From: Glandiceps talaboti
Taxonomy: Eukaryota > Hemichordata > Enteropneusta > Spengelidae
NCBI RefSeq assembly: GCF_964340395.1
Contig: NC_135559.1
Span: forward strand, 12,403,759-12,467,758
Direction: 5' to 3'
DNA length: 64,000 bases
Shown here: positions 1 through 20,520 of the stretch, piece by piece
Numbering within the stretch: the first letter of the stretch is position 1
Layout: each line of letters starts with the position of its first letter
The notes under the pieces: model-generated
Seen by the model: the letters and a program-made list of their open reading frames with translations, nothing else
What the model was told of the DNA's origin: nothing
Database searches by the model: none
Program-made: the position numbers and the translations under genes

Positions 1-193
1 GTGGTGGTGGTGGCGATGGTGGTGGTGGTGGTGGTGATGGTGGTGGTGCTGCTGGTAGTGACAACGAGGTCGATGACGACGATGATAATGACGACGAAAA
101 AGACGACCAGTGGTGGTGGTGGTGGTGGTGGTGGTGGTGGTGGTGGTGGTGGTGGTGGTGGTGGTGGTGGTGGTGGTGGTGATGGTGATGGTG
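1..193. repeat. GGT/GAC/GAT trinucleotide array at window edge
   Basis: Mostly GTG repeats at 1-58 and 110-180, separated by a GAC/GAT-rich block and ending in GAT variants. It is cut by the window start. Any reading frame here encodes only Val, Gly or Met runs. Confidence 0.95.
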
Positions 194-690
194 ATTGTCA
201 TTCACGTTGGAAATGTAACTCATTGGGAGAAGTATATTAATATAAAAGGTTATAAAACTCACTGAAACCCAAAACACTTTCCTGACATAGGATTATCATT
301 TGTTTTATTGAATGGACGGCAGCATTTAGTTATCACGGTATGCAATGTCCTCGTAACTATAGGAGTTAGACAGTAGTTGCAGCATCCATATCAACAGTCC
401 ATTGCAAGAGGGACTCAAACAGTCACATGAATAACATGTACATGTTCGGCCTTCTTGCATTCTTGCACCTAGCCCAGGGACTCGTCGTCGGCCATCTAAT
501 CTAGCGATCATATGCCAACGACGTGTCTCTAGGCTATCGTGCTCAGGGCCATATATATGAATATGTATAAATATATTAAGATTTACAATCTGACCAAATC
601 TAATTCCTAAACATGTTACTGTTCCAATTTTTTACCTGACGGCAATCGATCTGAGAAAATTTCTCAGACCTTATCAAGACGACACAGAAA

Positions 691-745
<55 letters not shown>

Positions 746-2750
746 CACACAACACACCAAAGATACTAATAAAGATCGTTAGATTCTTTATTCATAGTCA
801 TAAAAAATTAATTATAAAGCAAAACGGTATTCCACGTGCGCTCACGAAGATGGACGGTAAGATTTTTGTTAACAAGGTCATAAAACGACTGCAAAGATCA
901 AAGAAAACTGTACTGTAACAGTGATAAAATATAAACAAATGATAAAGGTAATAAAAAATTACAAATAAACTCCAAATTGAAGTTAACTTGAAATTAGGCA
1001 TTTTCAAAATCCATTCATTCATTACACTTGGCGTTCAAATGTCTAGTCAATATGGCGTTTGTATTTATCATAAAATTGCCTATTATCACCAGAATTTGTC
1101 ACGATCGTTCTTTTTTAACAAATGGATTTCGGAAATTATAGATTACACCATGGATCTCCCTAACACATCCATGGTTACACCCACTGTGGGGGGGGGGTTG
1201 TGCATAGGATCAACCAACCAGTGCAAACAATCTAAAACATATTCATAACGAGGTATTGATAATTGGCCGTAATAACATGAATGGAGTATAAATAGTGAAA
1301 CGGAAGCACCTGGAATATGCTATTGTTTCACGATTACCCCATTGTACCATATTTATGCTAATTGTACCCATCTTATCTGCGCCTAATTGTATGAAATTAT
1401 CTCTCGTTATCCTAAAAACGAATTGTATCCTTTTATTGCCCATCAAGACCATAAGCACCCCTCCACAGTATACTGTAAATTGGACATTTTCGTTAAAGAC
1501 TATATTTTCGCTTATTTCATTGGAAAACAAGAACGCAAGTAGTGACTAAAATGTCTTCTTATACGTGAACACTATATACCAGTCTGGTATTTAGTAAAAT
1601 TAGTCTTTGAGAACTCGCTGTAAAATTGCGAAATTTTCTAGTAGTGAAAATATCTAGGTTTTTTGTATTCTTGAGGTATACCAGATTGATTGTTGATTAT
1701 GAAGTAGTGATATAGTGATGACTGCTCACTTTGCTTGGAATATGCTATATACAGAAAGATAGATAATCTCCGAATTCTATCCCTATCCCCGCACGACTGG
1801 ATTCTAAGTTAACGAAAATGACCAAAGTTAATATTTGACTAGTTTTGTATCTCAGTGAGCTTTTTTCAATAAATTTGATTCCTGTATGTATAGACATTAT
1901 AAATCTAAACTATTACAAAAAAACGACTAACACAGATTTGACATGAACAATGCTGATTGGTTCCCTGAAGTAATCACGTGCCCAGACATCAATGACTCAG
2001 CCAGCACTAACTCTTAAATCCTTGCAATTTTACTTTCAAATCTCGATCTATCAAAAGTATTGAATATAGCACAAGTTCTTTTAGGCTTACGTTTTGAGAA
2101 CTTTACGATTCATAGGTAAAGAATTGAACTAAATTTCAACGAGTTTCTCCTCTCCTAATTTGACGTCGATCGAACCGAAAGTCTGGGTTTCTGCACAATA
2201 CGAATCCTTCGGAAGTCATTCAACTACTGTTCACTGGTAGAACACGTCGTCTTGAGAAATGATGAACGAATCAGTCACTACATCAATCGGATGTCTCGCT
2301 TGGTCTACTAAATGGAAGGAATGTTTCTCCACATTTCGTTACGGTGTTATAGAGATCGTTAACTTGAAGTTCCCTCAACCAGGGCATATGGAAGCACACT
2401 CATCTAAAAATTCTGAGGCCTGCGGAAAAACAAAACAAAACAAATATCATTGGTATTTCGTACACTTATTGATTCTCAAAGTTCTGAAAGCTTCGCTGCA
2501 TACTTATCTACATCCCTCCCTCCCTGGTTAGGGCCATATCATTTCAGCGATTAGTTATTCGACTTTCGTGAAAATGTTGCAAATGCTGGGAATCTGTTTA
2601 ACATAGTTTTGTAGAGATATCCGAGAGCGAATGAATGCCGACAAGGCGGCCATCGACGAAAGTTGCCACACGGGTAATAATATACCGTGATTACTAAAGG
2701 AAGGAAAATTTTAAGCAAACAATAATGTTATACAGGTAGAACCAAAGCAT
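194..2750. other. Non-coding stretch
   Basis: Apart from the CA array at 692-757, I see only A/T-rich single-copy sequence. Short open frames here (under 100 codons) show no domain or bias that suggests a gene. Confidence 0.6.
692..757. repeat. (CA)n microsatellite
   Basis: Pure CA dinucleotide to about 744, then ACACA-type imperfections. Confidence 0.95.
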
Positions 2751-2751
2751 C

Positions 2752-2788
<37 letters not shown>

Positions 2789-3045
2789 CACGACACGACA
2801 CGACACAACACATCACAACACAACACAACACAACACAACACAACACAACACAACACAACACAACACAACACAACACAACACAGCACAACACAGCACAACA
2901 CAACACAACACAACACAACACAACACAACACAACACAACACAGCACAGCACAGCACAGCACAGCACAACACAACACAACACAACACAACACAACACAACA
3001 CAACACAACACAACACAACACAACACAACACAACACAACACAACA
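2751..3045. repeat. (CAA)n followed by (CACAA)n array
   Basis: A short CAA block (2751-2788) passes through CACGA units into a pentamer CACAA array with internal runs of CAGCA variants, to 3045. The minus-strand reading frames through it are repeats of Cys, Val and Leu only, and are not genes. Confidence 0.95.
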
Positions 3046-3472
3046 ATATATCGCTGCCGCCTGCACTAAGATTACAATAACAGGTTCTTAGATTCAATAT
3101 TTGATATTGTTCATATACATACATGTCGTCTGGATGCCAACGTGGTTTCTAACTAAATGAGTGGAGGTACGTGTGAATCGTAACGATACCGTGATAGGAA
3201 CTAGACTAACATATACGTTTTAAACGCTACTGATAGCCCACTTAGTCCCCCCCCCTCTCAATTTGCTTTTGTAAAAAGGGATCTTTACAGTTTATGAATG
3301 TAAACTTTCAAAAAGCATTGTAACCTCAAATATTAAATAGTATAACTTTGAATACATGATATGTGAACTACATGTGTAACCAAGCTAGACTTGGAAACTA
3401 CAGTGATGTCGGTCTTCAACGGGAGACAAACGTCATTCATTTTACTCGGGTTCTCCACTATATATAATATTT

Positions 3473-3740
3473 ATTCATTCATTCATTCATTCATTCATTC
3501 ATTCATTCATTCATTCATTCATTCATTCATTTAATGGAAGACCGATGGGAGCAAGTCCCATTTACAGGTCCTAAAAAATGAAAAACTCAACAAAAAGACA
3601 AGAATACGAACACCCACAAAAAACTAACAAAATCATGAAAATGCAAATAAAAACACATTACAAGGCAAATATATAAAATCGATCTTGCCAGGTGGACTTG
3701 AGATGATAATCTTGAAAAATTGCATTTTTTTAAAAAAAAT
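3473..3740 (-). mobile_element. Possible 3' end of a non-LTR retrotransposon with a (TGAA)n tail
   Basis: On the minus strand a T-rich, non-coding stretch leads into GGACCTGTAAATGGGACTTG, CTCCCATCGGTCTTCC and then an uninterrupted (TGAA)n tail (plus-strand ATTC repeat 3473-3531). The TGGGACTTGCTCCCA segment forms a small hairpin just before the tail. A terminal hairpin followed by a short tandem tail is typical of many LINE 3' ends. No reverse-transcriptase coding sequence is visible, so it would be 5'-truncated. The far boundary is arbitrary. Confidence 0.5.
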
Positions 3741-5747
3741 TCTCAGAGATAAATCAAAGTCGATATTCGAAATACTTCAATATTAAGCCAAAACGTGTGC
3801 CCTTGATGAATATAAATCAATGAATGTAAATCCCGCCATTTTATTGAATTTTAATCACTTTTGAAAAGATGATCATATATCTATCAAATATTTTGACATC
3901 CGCTTGATGAACACGAATACTCGTACGTTCCTTGTCAAAAATTGTATTGGGGTTTGACTAATAAAAATTCAACAAATACAACAATCATCTTGTTCCCATA
4001 TTTTTTTTTTATCGGGAGAGCGGTTTTGGATTGAACAGTCAGTTTAGATATCGAAACACAGTGTATACAAAAAACTAGATCCCCTGGGTAGTATTACCGT
4101 CTCATTTCCACAGCACAGAAATCCGAATCCCAAACAATGCTACACATTTCCTCCTACAAACGAATTCTCCAATACAAAGTAGCGATGACAGAATATTTCA
4201 ACAAGATTGCGTCAACTGAGTGTTTATTTAGCTCAACCGTGAAACTGAACTCCTGCGCTGGTAAAAATTATCAAATAGGGCCGTCTACATAGTGATACCA
4301 TACATGTGCATGATGTGTAGTGTTTGCTATATTTGGTACGTGTCCAGGATTAACGTACATATTCAATCTAATTTTGGGGGAAATATGTTTTTTTTCTTCA
4401 AAATTTTGATTTTTTTTAGTCCTTTTACTAATCCGTCTATTTTGGAAAACCTTCTATTTAGCGCTGAACTGAATGATCAATAGTGGAGTATCGCATGTTT
4501 GAAAGGACTCTCTATATAATCGGGTATAATTTGAGAATTATCCAAAAACTATCATTAGGCCTCTTAACGGCCCTTTTATCGGTCAAAATTATTTGGGTTG
4601 CTCTTTCGATTACCATGGAAACGTTAAAACGATTACATATGAATTGCGCTTGACGTAATTTAAGCCCTTAGCTAAAGTGGCAACGTTGATAAAAATCAGC
4701 TTGTGGCGCTGGCCAAGAACCGTGCTCTAGCCACAACAAGTATGTAGTGCAATTGTGTTTGCCATGTGTGTGTTGTGGAAAACATAGGTACTGTTCGTAT
4801 TCTTCATCGCCTGCATCTTTTTGGTTCCAGCCAAGCTGAAAGAGTGGTTTCATATAATTCTATTAAAACTTAGTCATTCGACTGCGTTAATTCGCTCAAT
4901 GTGTGCTGCATTGTTGAGGCCGAAGGCGGTGTTCGGCAGACTTCTCGTCAACTGGACGCACTACTTGTGTCAAATGTACTCGGATTTAGTCCTAGTAATA
5001 TACAACAGTGGGGCTTTAACGTGTGAGAGAACGCCGTACAGTAAACGAATGGGGCGATCAGAATAGTTGCTAAGACACCGGGGAGAGAAAATGAGCTCAA
5101 TGAAAATGACCCTCCTTCCCGCTTTGGAGATGTTCAATTAAAAACAATCGACCTAGCACTTAAAAAAGCTTGGGAAACCGGCGCGTTAGTATGACCCCAT
5201 GCAAAGCATCGCCGCTTGGGTTTCTGCTTCATCGGAGTGCTCTGTTCGCCTGAATGCATCGATGTTATGTTATCACCGGTGGGAGACTTCACCATAACTG
5301 ATATAAAGCCACGTATCTCAACTGACAGAGACGAGCTAATTGAATGAGTGATCGGGTTTTAATTAAGTTAGCTTTCCACGGTGTCAATCGTTGTTGGTTT
5401 CAGCTCTTTGACAATATACATACAATCTTGTGTTCATTTCGTCTAGAGTCGTGTATCGTTTCATCATGCGCTATGATTAGCTGTAGGAACCGTGCACAAC
5501 GTGTCGTTGTTTATTTCAGATTATTTCACCCATTAAGTGTACGTCACTGCGATTTATCTGGGCCGGAACGACTTCTCTGTCAATGCTAGTGCTGTAACAA
5601 AGCCACTGCTCTTACGCAATTGAATACATCCCAGAACTTTCCAGTTTCCCTTTACCTTTTCTAACTAAGAATTTGTTTATATTAAGATGACACATTGCCG
5701 GTATAACTGTCAATCAATGGCAATCATAGATATTGTATATATTTCAA
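3741..5747. other. Non-coding stretch
   Basis: Single-copy, A/T-rich. The longest open frames are about 80 codons and unrecognisable. Confidence 0.55.
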
Positions 5748-6325
5748 AGATGGATGGATGGATGGATGGATGGATGGATGGATGGACATGTAAAGAAACA
5801 GACAGACACACATACACATAGACATAGACATACATACATACATACATACATACATACATACATACATACATACATACATACATACATACACACATACACA
5901 TAGACATAGACATACATACATACATACATACATACATACATACATACATACATACATACATACATACATACATACACGTACAGACAGACAAAAAGCCAGA
6001 CATGTAGGTAGGTAGGTAGGTAGGTAGGTAGGTAGGTAGAAGGTAGGTAGGTATATGAGTAATCTGTCGATTACTAAACTTGGTCGTATTGCACATGAAA
6101 ACAAATAATTATATGGGCGATTCGAACTAGCCCACCTAAACGATTGATCTATCCATCGATCGATCGATCGATTGATTGACTGGTTGAATGAATGAATAGA
6201 TGAATGAATGAATGAATGAATGAATGAATGAATGAATGAATGAATGAATGAATGAATGAATGAATGAATGAATGTTGGTTGGTGGGTGGGTGGGTTGGTT
6301 GGTTGGATGGTTGGTGGGTTGGTTA
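5748..6325. repeat. Composite tetranucleotide cluster
   Basis: Successive arrays: GGAT (from 5748), CATA with CACA and TAGA interruptions (5829-5974), GGTA (6005-6052), ATCG/ATTG (about 6150-6180), GAAT (about 6185-6272) and GGTT/GGTG (to 6325). Five related tetramers side by side suggest serial birth of new repeats at array edges. Long frames through it are artefacts. Confidence 0.95.
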
Positions 6326-12581
<6,256 letters not shown>

Positions 12582-14199
12582 GAAAAGCCCAGAATTCATT
12601 TCGAAGTGATTGCATTTACAAATAATAGTGTAATATCGTGTATTTCATTTTTTAGTTCAAACCTCTTCAAAAAGCCCGCTCAGCTGTAATACTAGTGTGA
12701 AGATTCAAGCCATTTTTGCAGTGATTTATGACTGTCATATTTTATCACAACTGCAAGATATCTGAAGAGTTGAAGACCAAAAGAACAAACAATTCATATC
12801 TTGTTTCCCACTGTAAACAGCATTAACCAATAATTATAATTTGGCGGGTTTTGTAGTAAACCAATACTTGGATACGTTTCATCGTCATTTCAGTTCCAGA
12901 TCTTTCATATATTTTCGTGATCAAAAAGTATTAGCAGTCATGGTTTAGTAAACCATCATGTACAAAAACCCTGAAACTTTGATGATCTTGTTTTACTTTA
13001 TCTGTTGTATTTTACATTGTTTTATACTTGCCATGGTTGTAATATCTCAGGCTACAATTGTAAAGGCTGTGCGGAAAGGGAGACATCACTTAAGCTTGCC
13101 AAAGTCAAGATTATGTTTGTATTCAAATTTCCAGGGTTTTTTTTGTAAGTTTACGAATAAAAAATGAAATCTCGCGTGATTGCATAACTAGTGGTTTGCC
13201 AAATCCCGACTTGGTAACATTGTAGCAGTTTCAGTGATATTTCAATAGCAAACTATCGATTTAGCATTAAAAACTGTGGCGATTCACCACCGACAATTTG
13301 TCTACCCGGCACAGACGGGCAATACGTCAAATTGATCAAGTCAGGATTTATACTATCACGTGAGATTCACAGATACACGAGAGTTCACTTTTTTATTTGC
13401 TATCTTGTAAAGAAACTACTGAGATTTTGAGGAAAAAAATCAAATCCCGACTTTCGACTCAATCAGATTTTGATATCCTACCGGCAATTATGTGTCTTTG
13501 AAAATAAATATGTAAATGTTCCAATGACGTCATCTAACTCGAAAACCTCAAAACGCCAATGAATTACAGGTTTACTGTAAGTTTTACTAAATAGTAACGC
13601 GTCACGATAAGTAGCTTTGTGATTTAGTAATCTTCTTTGATTCTTTACATAACCAAAGTTGGGAAGTTCGAGTTCTGGACTTGGTATGTTTACAAGCTAA
13701 GAATCAGGCTGGCGTTGTTGAATTAAGGCGGGATTTGCAATTGTCGTCTGCTGTTTATTTCTCTTTTTGCTTTTCCTTTATTTTTGTTACTAATAGTCTA
13801 TTATATATTCATTTACATGATGGTTATGATATTGTGTAACGTAAGTTTTCAAAAAAATATCTTAAAGTTGTTGTTTTTTCAACTTTGGGCTTGCTTTTGA
13901 AGCAAACGAACTATTTTGAAAATCGTTAATAGTGTTAATGGTGCTGGTATTATTTCCAGACAGAAAAGGAGAAAATACAAGGAACAAATTAGCAACATTA
14001 TCTTCTATAAATAAAATCATGGCAATTCATGTAACTTACGCAACTAAAGATACGCATCAGTAACTATGGCAATGTGTTAGGCTAACGTCAATGCAGAAAA
14101 CACACTACTTACATAAACGCGCCTTCAGACGTAACCTCTGACGCAGACCAAAGTCGTCAAAACATAATAAAGATGATTAAACTCGGTCAAAATTTATTT
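12582..14199. other. Non-coding stretch
   Basis: I see nothing but A/T-rich single-copy sequence and frames of at most about 70 codons. Confidence 0.55.
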
Positions 14200-14640
14200 G
14201 AAACCTCGTCGAGATTCTAGACACAATTCTTTCAGTGGTCACGGTTACAATAAAATAATTTGCATATTAAAGCCAAATTCAAGGTGAAAACCTATTTCTG
14301 TTTTTAGACAGTAGTTTAATTAACATTCGTTTTTGTCACGATTACAATAAAAACATTTACATATTAAATCCAGATTCCAGGTGAAACATTATCCAGTTTC
14401 TAGAAGCAATTCTTTCAGTAGTTCAAATAACATCCACTAGTAACGGTTACAATAAAATAATTTGAATATTAAATCGAAATTCCAGGTGCAACCTCATCCA
14501 GTTTCTAGAAGCAATTCTTTCTGTATTTTTCAAATAACATCCACTGGTAATGGTTACAATAAAATCATTAGCATATTAAATGCAAACTCCAGGCGATAAC
14601 TTTTTCAGTAGTTTAGGTGACATGCCTGAATACTTGAAAA
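14200..14640. repeat. Diverged tandem repeat, unit about 97-107 bp, about four copies
   Basis: The phrase GGTTACAATAAAAT with a following A/T-rich TTTGCATATTAAA-like block recurs at about 14243, 14339, 14445 and 14552. The phrase CAGTTTCTAGAAGCAATTC recurs at about 14394 and 14499. Units differ by scattered substitutions and small indels, so the array is old. No coding potential is seen. Confidence 0.8.
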
Positions 14641-17600
14641 TGAAATAAAAGAAGCCATCAAAAACCTTAACTTGAGTTACAGATCGTCCCCCTTAACATA
14701 CTAGTTCTCAATTTATACGAGCGAGATCTCGCGAGACTGGGAACTTCGTTTATTGAGACAGAATGTGAAGACTTGTAAATATTGAGAGGACAGTGAAAAC
14801 GGCAAATAATAAAAGCTTAAAAGAAATAGCAAAGACTTAGTCTATCAAAACATTACATGTTATGATGCAAGAAACGTAGAACAAAAAAGGGGCAAAGAAG
14901 GGGAACCAATAGTTCTACTTTTACTTTTACTTTTAACAAGAAAACTAACTCGTCAATTTTTGACAGTTGTGGACATAGTAGGTAAACTATGACAACGCCT
15001 TGAAGTTTTGTCTTGGTTTGCACTAAAACATAGGACATATATTTTATTATATTTTATTTTATTTCAAAGCACAATTAGTATTTTTTTTAGAAGTGCCGCC
15101 TATTTGTTGTAATTCAGCGAAAGGAGAAAGTTGTCATTTCCAACTTTTGAGCTGATCCTCGTTCCAGACCTGTCATGGTTTGAACGTGCGCAATGAACGA
15201 ATTCCCGAACACTGAGCAACTGACGGTATTTGAGTCCGCACCTGTCGCACATACGCCGTTAGCAAACTTAGCAAAACAGAGGTGTCCTAATTTTGTAATT
15301 TTCTTATTTTACTTCCCGCTGTTCATCCACGTCAATCAAAGTTGAATGTCAGGTATTGTTACACGTATTTCTGTCACGTCCTGGGTATCAAATGACCAAT
15401 TTCTCTCAACGGTTTAAGTGTTCGCAGATTGCCTAGCTATCTTTGCTCAAATGTAATGATTTTCATTTATAGGTGGATCGCTTTATATTTAGCATATTAA
15501 ATGCTCAACGATTTTAGAACTATTTGCATCGAAAATGATTAAACTGTTGCTATTTCGTGTGCGGTGATTTAAAATGGTTATTGGCGGAAAATAGTAAATG
15601 TGTGTAGGCGATAATTTCCTTCCCTTTGAAAAATAACCATGGACAGACATGCACATTCTTTCCAAAAATATTATGCTGACCACAAGATTCGAAATAATAC
15701 TTCGAGCTACAACTCATCAAAATGAAGCTAAATTCGCACCTAAATTTACCCCGCGCCATTGGTAAGATTGGTCGTCCGTGATACATATTCGCGAGTTGCC
15801 GGCGCCATATTGATTTAGACCCTAGGAAAGACCGCAAGAAAAGTATACGTTTCCTTTTTGTCATGGCTAGCTGCTGCGAATCACTAGCACAGTATCGTGA
15901 ACAGCATCTGTCTAGCCTGCCTTTCAATCATTTTTCTTTCACTCGTCGGAGGAAGATCCCTACAGAGTGTTAACTAGATTGTCGATGTTTATTTATTACC
16001 AGTTCCAAATGTCACCTGAGTTTGTTTGAAATGTAACTCGCGCCACTCAGCGAGCTTCACACAACTCATACCGATCTGTGTATCTTCCTATGCACTATCG
16101 ATTTATTCACGGGTCACTGCATGCACAGATTGGGCTTCTCAAGAGTAACGAAAAACGTATTCCATAACTAACCGTTCAACACTACAAGAAATGAACAAGA
16201 AATCAAGCCACGGTGTCGTATGCCCGAGTTGACGACAGAAAATATTTTTTTGGCGGGAGACTTAATGAAGACGAAAATTGGAGTATATATTTTAATAGGC
16301 AACCTGTGGTCTTGCTTGCACTGTGTCGTATCCTATCTGGCCGAGTATATCACAGCGAACCGTGTGAGTTTGACATACATAAACAAACGCTTTACTGAGT
16401 GATATGTTACCCCGACTCTTCCACCAGAAAGTCTTCATTATTAACTCGAATATTGTAAGATGAGCTGTCTCCATGGCAAAGAGGGATGTCAGAGGTGAGA
16501 GGTCGTTGCACACTACAATTATTACCAGATCCCTTTAGGTGTAACTCAAAAATGGAAGTAAAGTCAGGGAAAAATGAACCGTAAAGTCGGCGCCGAGGGG
16601 CTGGCCAGATTTTAGTAAGAATCCATAAGCAAGTCATTTCTAATTCTGCACTGAGACTCTGAGAGATTCTGTTGTTATCTAAAATCTGTTTTATTTTATT
16701 TTATATAGAGAGTCTTTATCAAGTTTTGGTAATATTAACTGGTCAAATGACATCTTTCAAAATATTAGGAGATAATTAATGACCGTCGCATGATGAACGA
16801 AATAGCATCGGTGACTGCTAACCGTAAAATTTCTCCACGTTACAAATACGTCTACTTCATGTATAGGTAGGACCACAAACTTAAAAAAGACAACGTAGTC
16901 AAGCAACAGTTACTATGGCAACGCTGTTATCTCTAATTTTTCCATTTGAGCTGAGGAATTTGATGAACGTAAACAGACTCATCTTATTTCCGGTCAGTGA
17001 AGTAAATAGTGGTAGGAAGATGGGATCGAGATAGTGAATGGTGTCTCGTAACACAACGCTGACAGATACTAGATCGGAGTATAGCGTGTTAGGGTGGAGC
17101 CATGCTGGCTGTCCCGCCGACTCGACACTAGTCTCCCCTGCTTCACAGTCAGTCCCCGTGAAAACGCAAGATATCCTGATTTGTTTTGACAATTTCCAGT
17201 AACGATTTCTATCCGTAAATAGAGAAACACTATGCTAAACTCAGTGAACGGTAGTATCGCGCAGAATTTATTTCACAATATATAAGTTACATTTTTTGTT
17301 CAGAAATAACACTTTTTCATTCCAGTGGCCCTACGATTAGTCCATCCTGCCAATGTTTAATTATCAAAAAAATGGATTTATTTCACTAATTCTTGCTCAC
17401 ATTTTACGCCATATTGAGAAAATAATATATTCTTCAAAATCGACGAATTCACTATGGCCGACAAGACAAATAGTAACCCTCAAGATGCAAGCACATATAT
17501 GTCTTGTTCTTGGCAGAATTTAATAAAAAACAGTTGTTGCAAATACACGAGGCAAAACCAATACACGAACCAAATGCGTAAGTCAAAAGCACTCATTTTT

Positions 17601-19510
17601 TTCAAAATTTTGAAATCAAAATTTATAAAAAAATATTTTTATAAAAGTTTTTTTTTTAGTTCAGATAAAAAGTTCTTTTATTCCCACCACTATACTTAAA
17701 GATCACATCTGCCGAGGTCTGAGATAAAATTGGTTAATTTCTTGGAGAAAGTTGAGTGAGAAAATTACTGAAGTGAACTAAATTTGTCGGCGGCTGTTTT
17801 CTCTGATGCTTTCGGTCTCACGTTTGTGTGCTATGTTAAGCTGTGTTCTAAAGTTACCACCGCCCTTCGCAGATGTGCTTAGCTGTCAATTACTCATGAT
17901 TTTGCCCCGAGCTATAAATTCGATCCCGTCTCCAACCGTTTTGTTACTCGCTCAACAAACTCATTCTTTGCTGTTACAGTCACTACTATTTACATTTTGC
18001 TAGCTATCCATGGATGTTGTAGTGCTGCAAGCTGCGATTGTTGGTCAGATCCGTCAGTCTTACCCTCTTCGACAACGTTGACAAACTTCTCAGCAAAGGA
18101 AAGCGTCTCACGTGCGCTGATTGAAAACGCTATAGTTAGAAATCACAGGTCAACGAAAACTGAAAAGGGGCGGGAATTTTCTAACACATTTTGTCGTCTG
18201 GTGCAACGTGAATTGTCTATTTCACATCATTATGGTCTAAAGTTGTTCAATTAACAGATTGACTGGGGCTTAAGTGTATTTTGTCGAAGTAGAGTTCGGA
18301 CAACCGACTCCCTGCCGCTTTTAAGTTTCGAAGATGATTGAGAAAGTCCATGAGTTTTGTTAACGAATGCTGTATTCTGGGTTCTTGACAGAAAACATTG
18401 CCTAGGGCACAGGAAACATTTTTCAGCTTTCGGGATCAGATTTAAGAGTTTGTTCTTATCCTAAGTGGCGCAGTATATCTTTCCGATCGTTTGCGTTCGA
18501 TTGAAATACAACTTGGTGGTGACCCGACTACACAATCTCGGATAGTAGTACGAAATATTGAGAAGTGTAAAAAAAAAATACGCACGCGAAACATGTACAT
18601 GTAATACGTTTGTAGGACGTCCAACAGTTTGTGCACAATGCACCCCAAAATAGAATCTCCCCAGACGTGTCCGTGGTAATAGACGATAAAATAATTCTAT
18701 TTAAGCAAATTTTATCTTCCCTGTGTAAAATAAAACCACTTCTATTGCTTTATCCAAGCTGTGCAGGAAAATAACTCCTGTGCATGAAATACGAGACATT
18801 TTAGCAATCGAAAATGCGATGCTGTTGAAAAATAGTGTGTCGTGAAAACATCGATACGATGTTCGTTATTGTAAAACCAGTTTTTTTTGACCCTATAATG
18901 AATATGGTTGTAATATTCGTTGGTGGGGAGGCTTAAACCCTATATTATTTGGAGGGGGGTCACAAAAAGTTAAATTTATGCGGGGGAGGGGGTTCTAAAG
19001 GTATGACAAGTTTACAGTCTAAAAACGCGGGGCGTTAAAATGTCAATAGCCGAGAGAATTGTCGTGGCCTTATCTCGATATAGTAGGTCAATTTAGGCTA
19101 ACTAGTAAAATACCATTGAATCCGCCATTTCATATTCTATTAAAACCGAGGTGGGTTTTTCTTTCCAACTTACACCGCCTTCACTAAATCGAGAAATCAC
19201 GTCATGTTTTGCGTAGAAAGTCAACTCTGAGAGAGAAGTATTGACATTTTGAATGCAATCTATATGCTTTTTATAGGTCCAAGTTTTGATTCGATATAGT
19301 CTGACAGAAAGTTCCATAATATGTAACGAGCGAACGCAAAGAGATGGTTAGACGTGACTTTCGTTCGTGTGAGGAAGGAAAGCTGACGACAGCTAAACTT
19401 TCGCTTTGAATGTAGGATAGTCATTAAACTTTCTAGACGTTCATAAAAAATGTTATTTTTTTGTTAACGCCGATGAGAGTTTTTAGTAAGTATTGTTCGT
19501 TCACTTGTGA
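14641..19510. other. Non-coding stretch
   Basis: Single-copy sequence. A 125-codon minus-strand frame (15550-15927) is basic and Cys-containing but matches no family I know. A G-rich patch lies at about 18924-18992. No splice-linked exons could be assembled. Confidence 0.5.
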
Positions 19511-19580
19511 AGAGAAAGAGCAAAGTGACAAAGAGGGCAAGGAGAGAGAGACAGAGAGCATGAGAGAGGGGGAGACTAAA

Positions 19581-19637
<57 letters not shown>

Positions 19638-19640
19638 GGC

Positions 19641-19736
<96 letters not shown>
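19511..19736. repeat. GA-rich lead-in and (CAGA)n array
   Basis: An imperfect purine-rich stretch (19511-19585) leads to CAGA tetranucleotide repeats 19586-19736, with a single CAGG variant near 19638. Confidence 0.95.
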
Positions 19737-20520
19737 CGATAGGCAAAAACAGAGACAGTCTGACAGAGTCCTCCTGTTCATATTTATTCATACCTTCTGA
19801 TCGTTATAACTCATACCCAATCGACATTTTATGATAAATCGGAGTAACGAAAAATCTACTAAATATTCGCAAAATGTACCATACCCCAAACATTGTCCGT
19901 GTCATAGGTTTGGTGACATAGTGTTTATTTTTCACCACTATCATCGCTGTTTGAATTATTAGCTTTTTGTCACATAACTCCCCATTACTGAGTTGATAGC
20001 CTTTTTCTCATTCTTTGAAAAATATACTAGCTAGCGACACAAATAATAAAAAAAACACGAATGTAAGTTAACAATATGCCTGTTGACAAAAGCGTGTTTC
20101 GGTACTATCAAAATATCCAGTGTTTTCTCCAAACAAACACAAAACAGTAACTATAAATGCCGCAGGATGTGCAGTGCCTGGTCGTACTCTGAAGGTGATA
20201 CTTACACATAAACGAACAATACCCCCGTACGATTCAAAAATATTATTTCAATAAATACACTATCAGCAGTGTTGTTTTGTGAAATATTCTAACTCGAATT
20301 GAATTCTTTTCATTTAAGGTTGTGTTTTTTATGACCCGCAAAGAGCTCAAAGGGATAAAATAAAAATGTGTGATATTATGAACGAATATCCGCTAACTGA
20401 ATCGGCAGTTCGGATGGATAGTTGAATACTGCACATTTACAAACTGGTCTCCACAAACTACAATTTAAGACTTAAAAGTTGTTTTTGATTCAGTATATAA
20501 TTATGTTCTATTTTATATCA

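Noticed and set aside
15550-15927. 125-codon minus-strand frame as a gene
   Set aside because: Cys-containing and basic, but the cysteines follow no zinc-finger or secreted-peptide spacing that I know.
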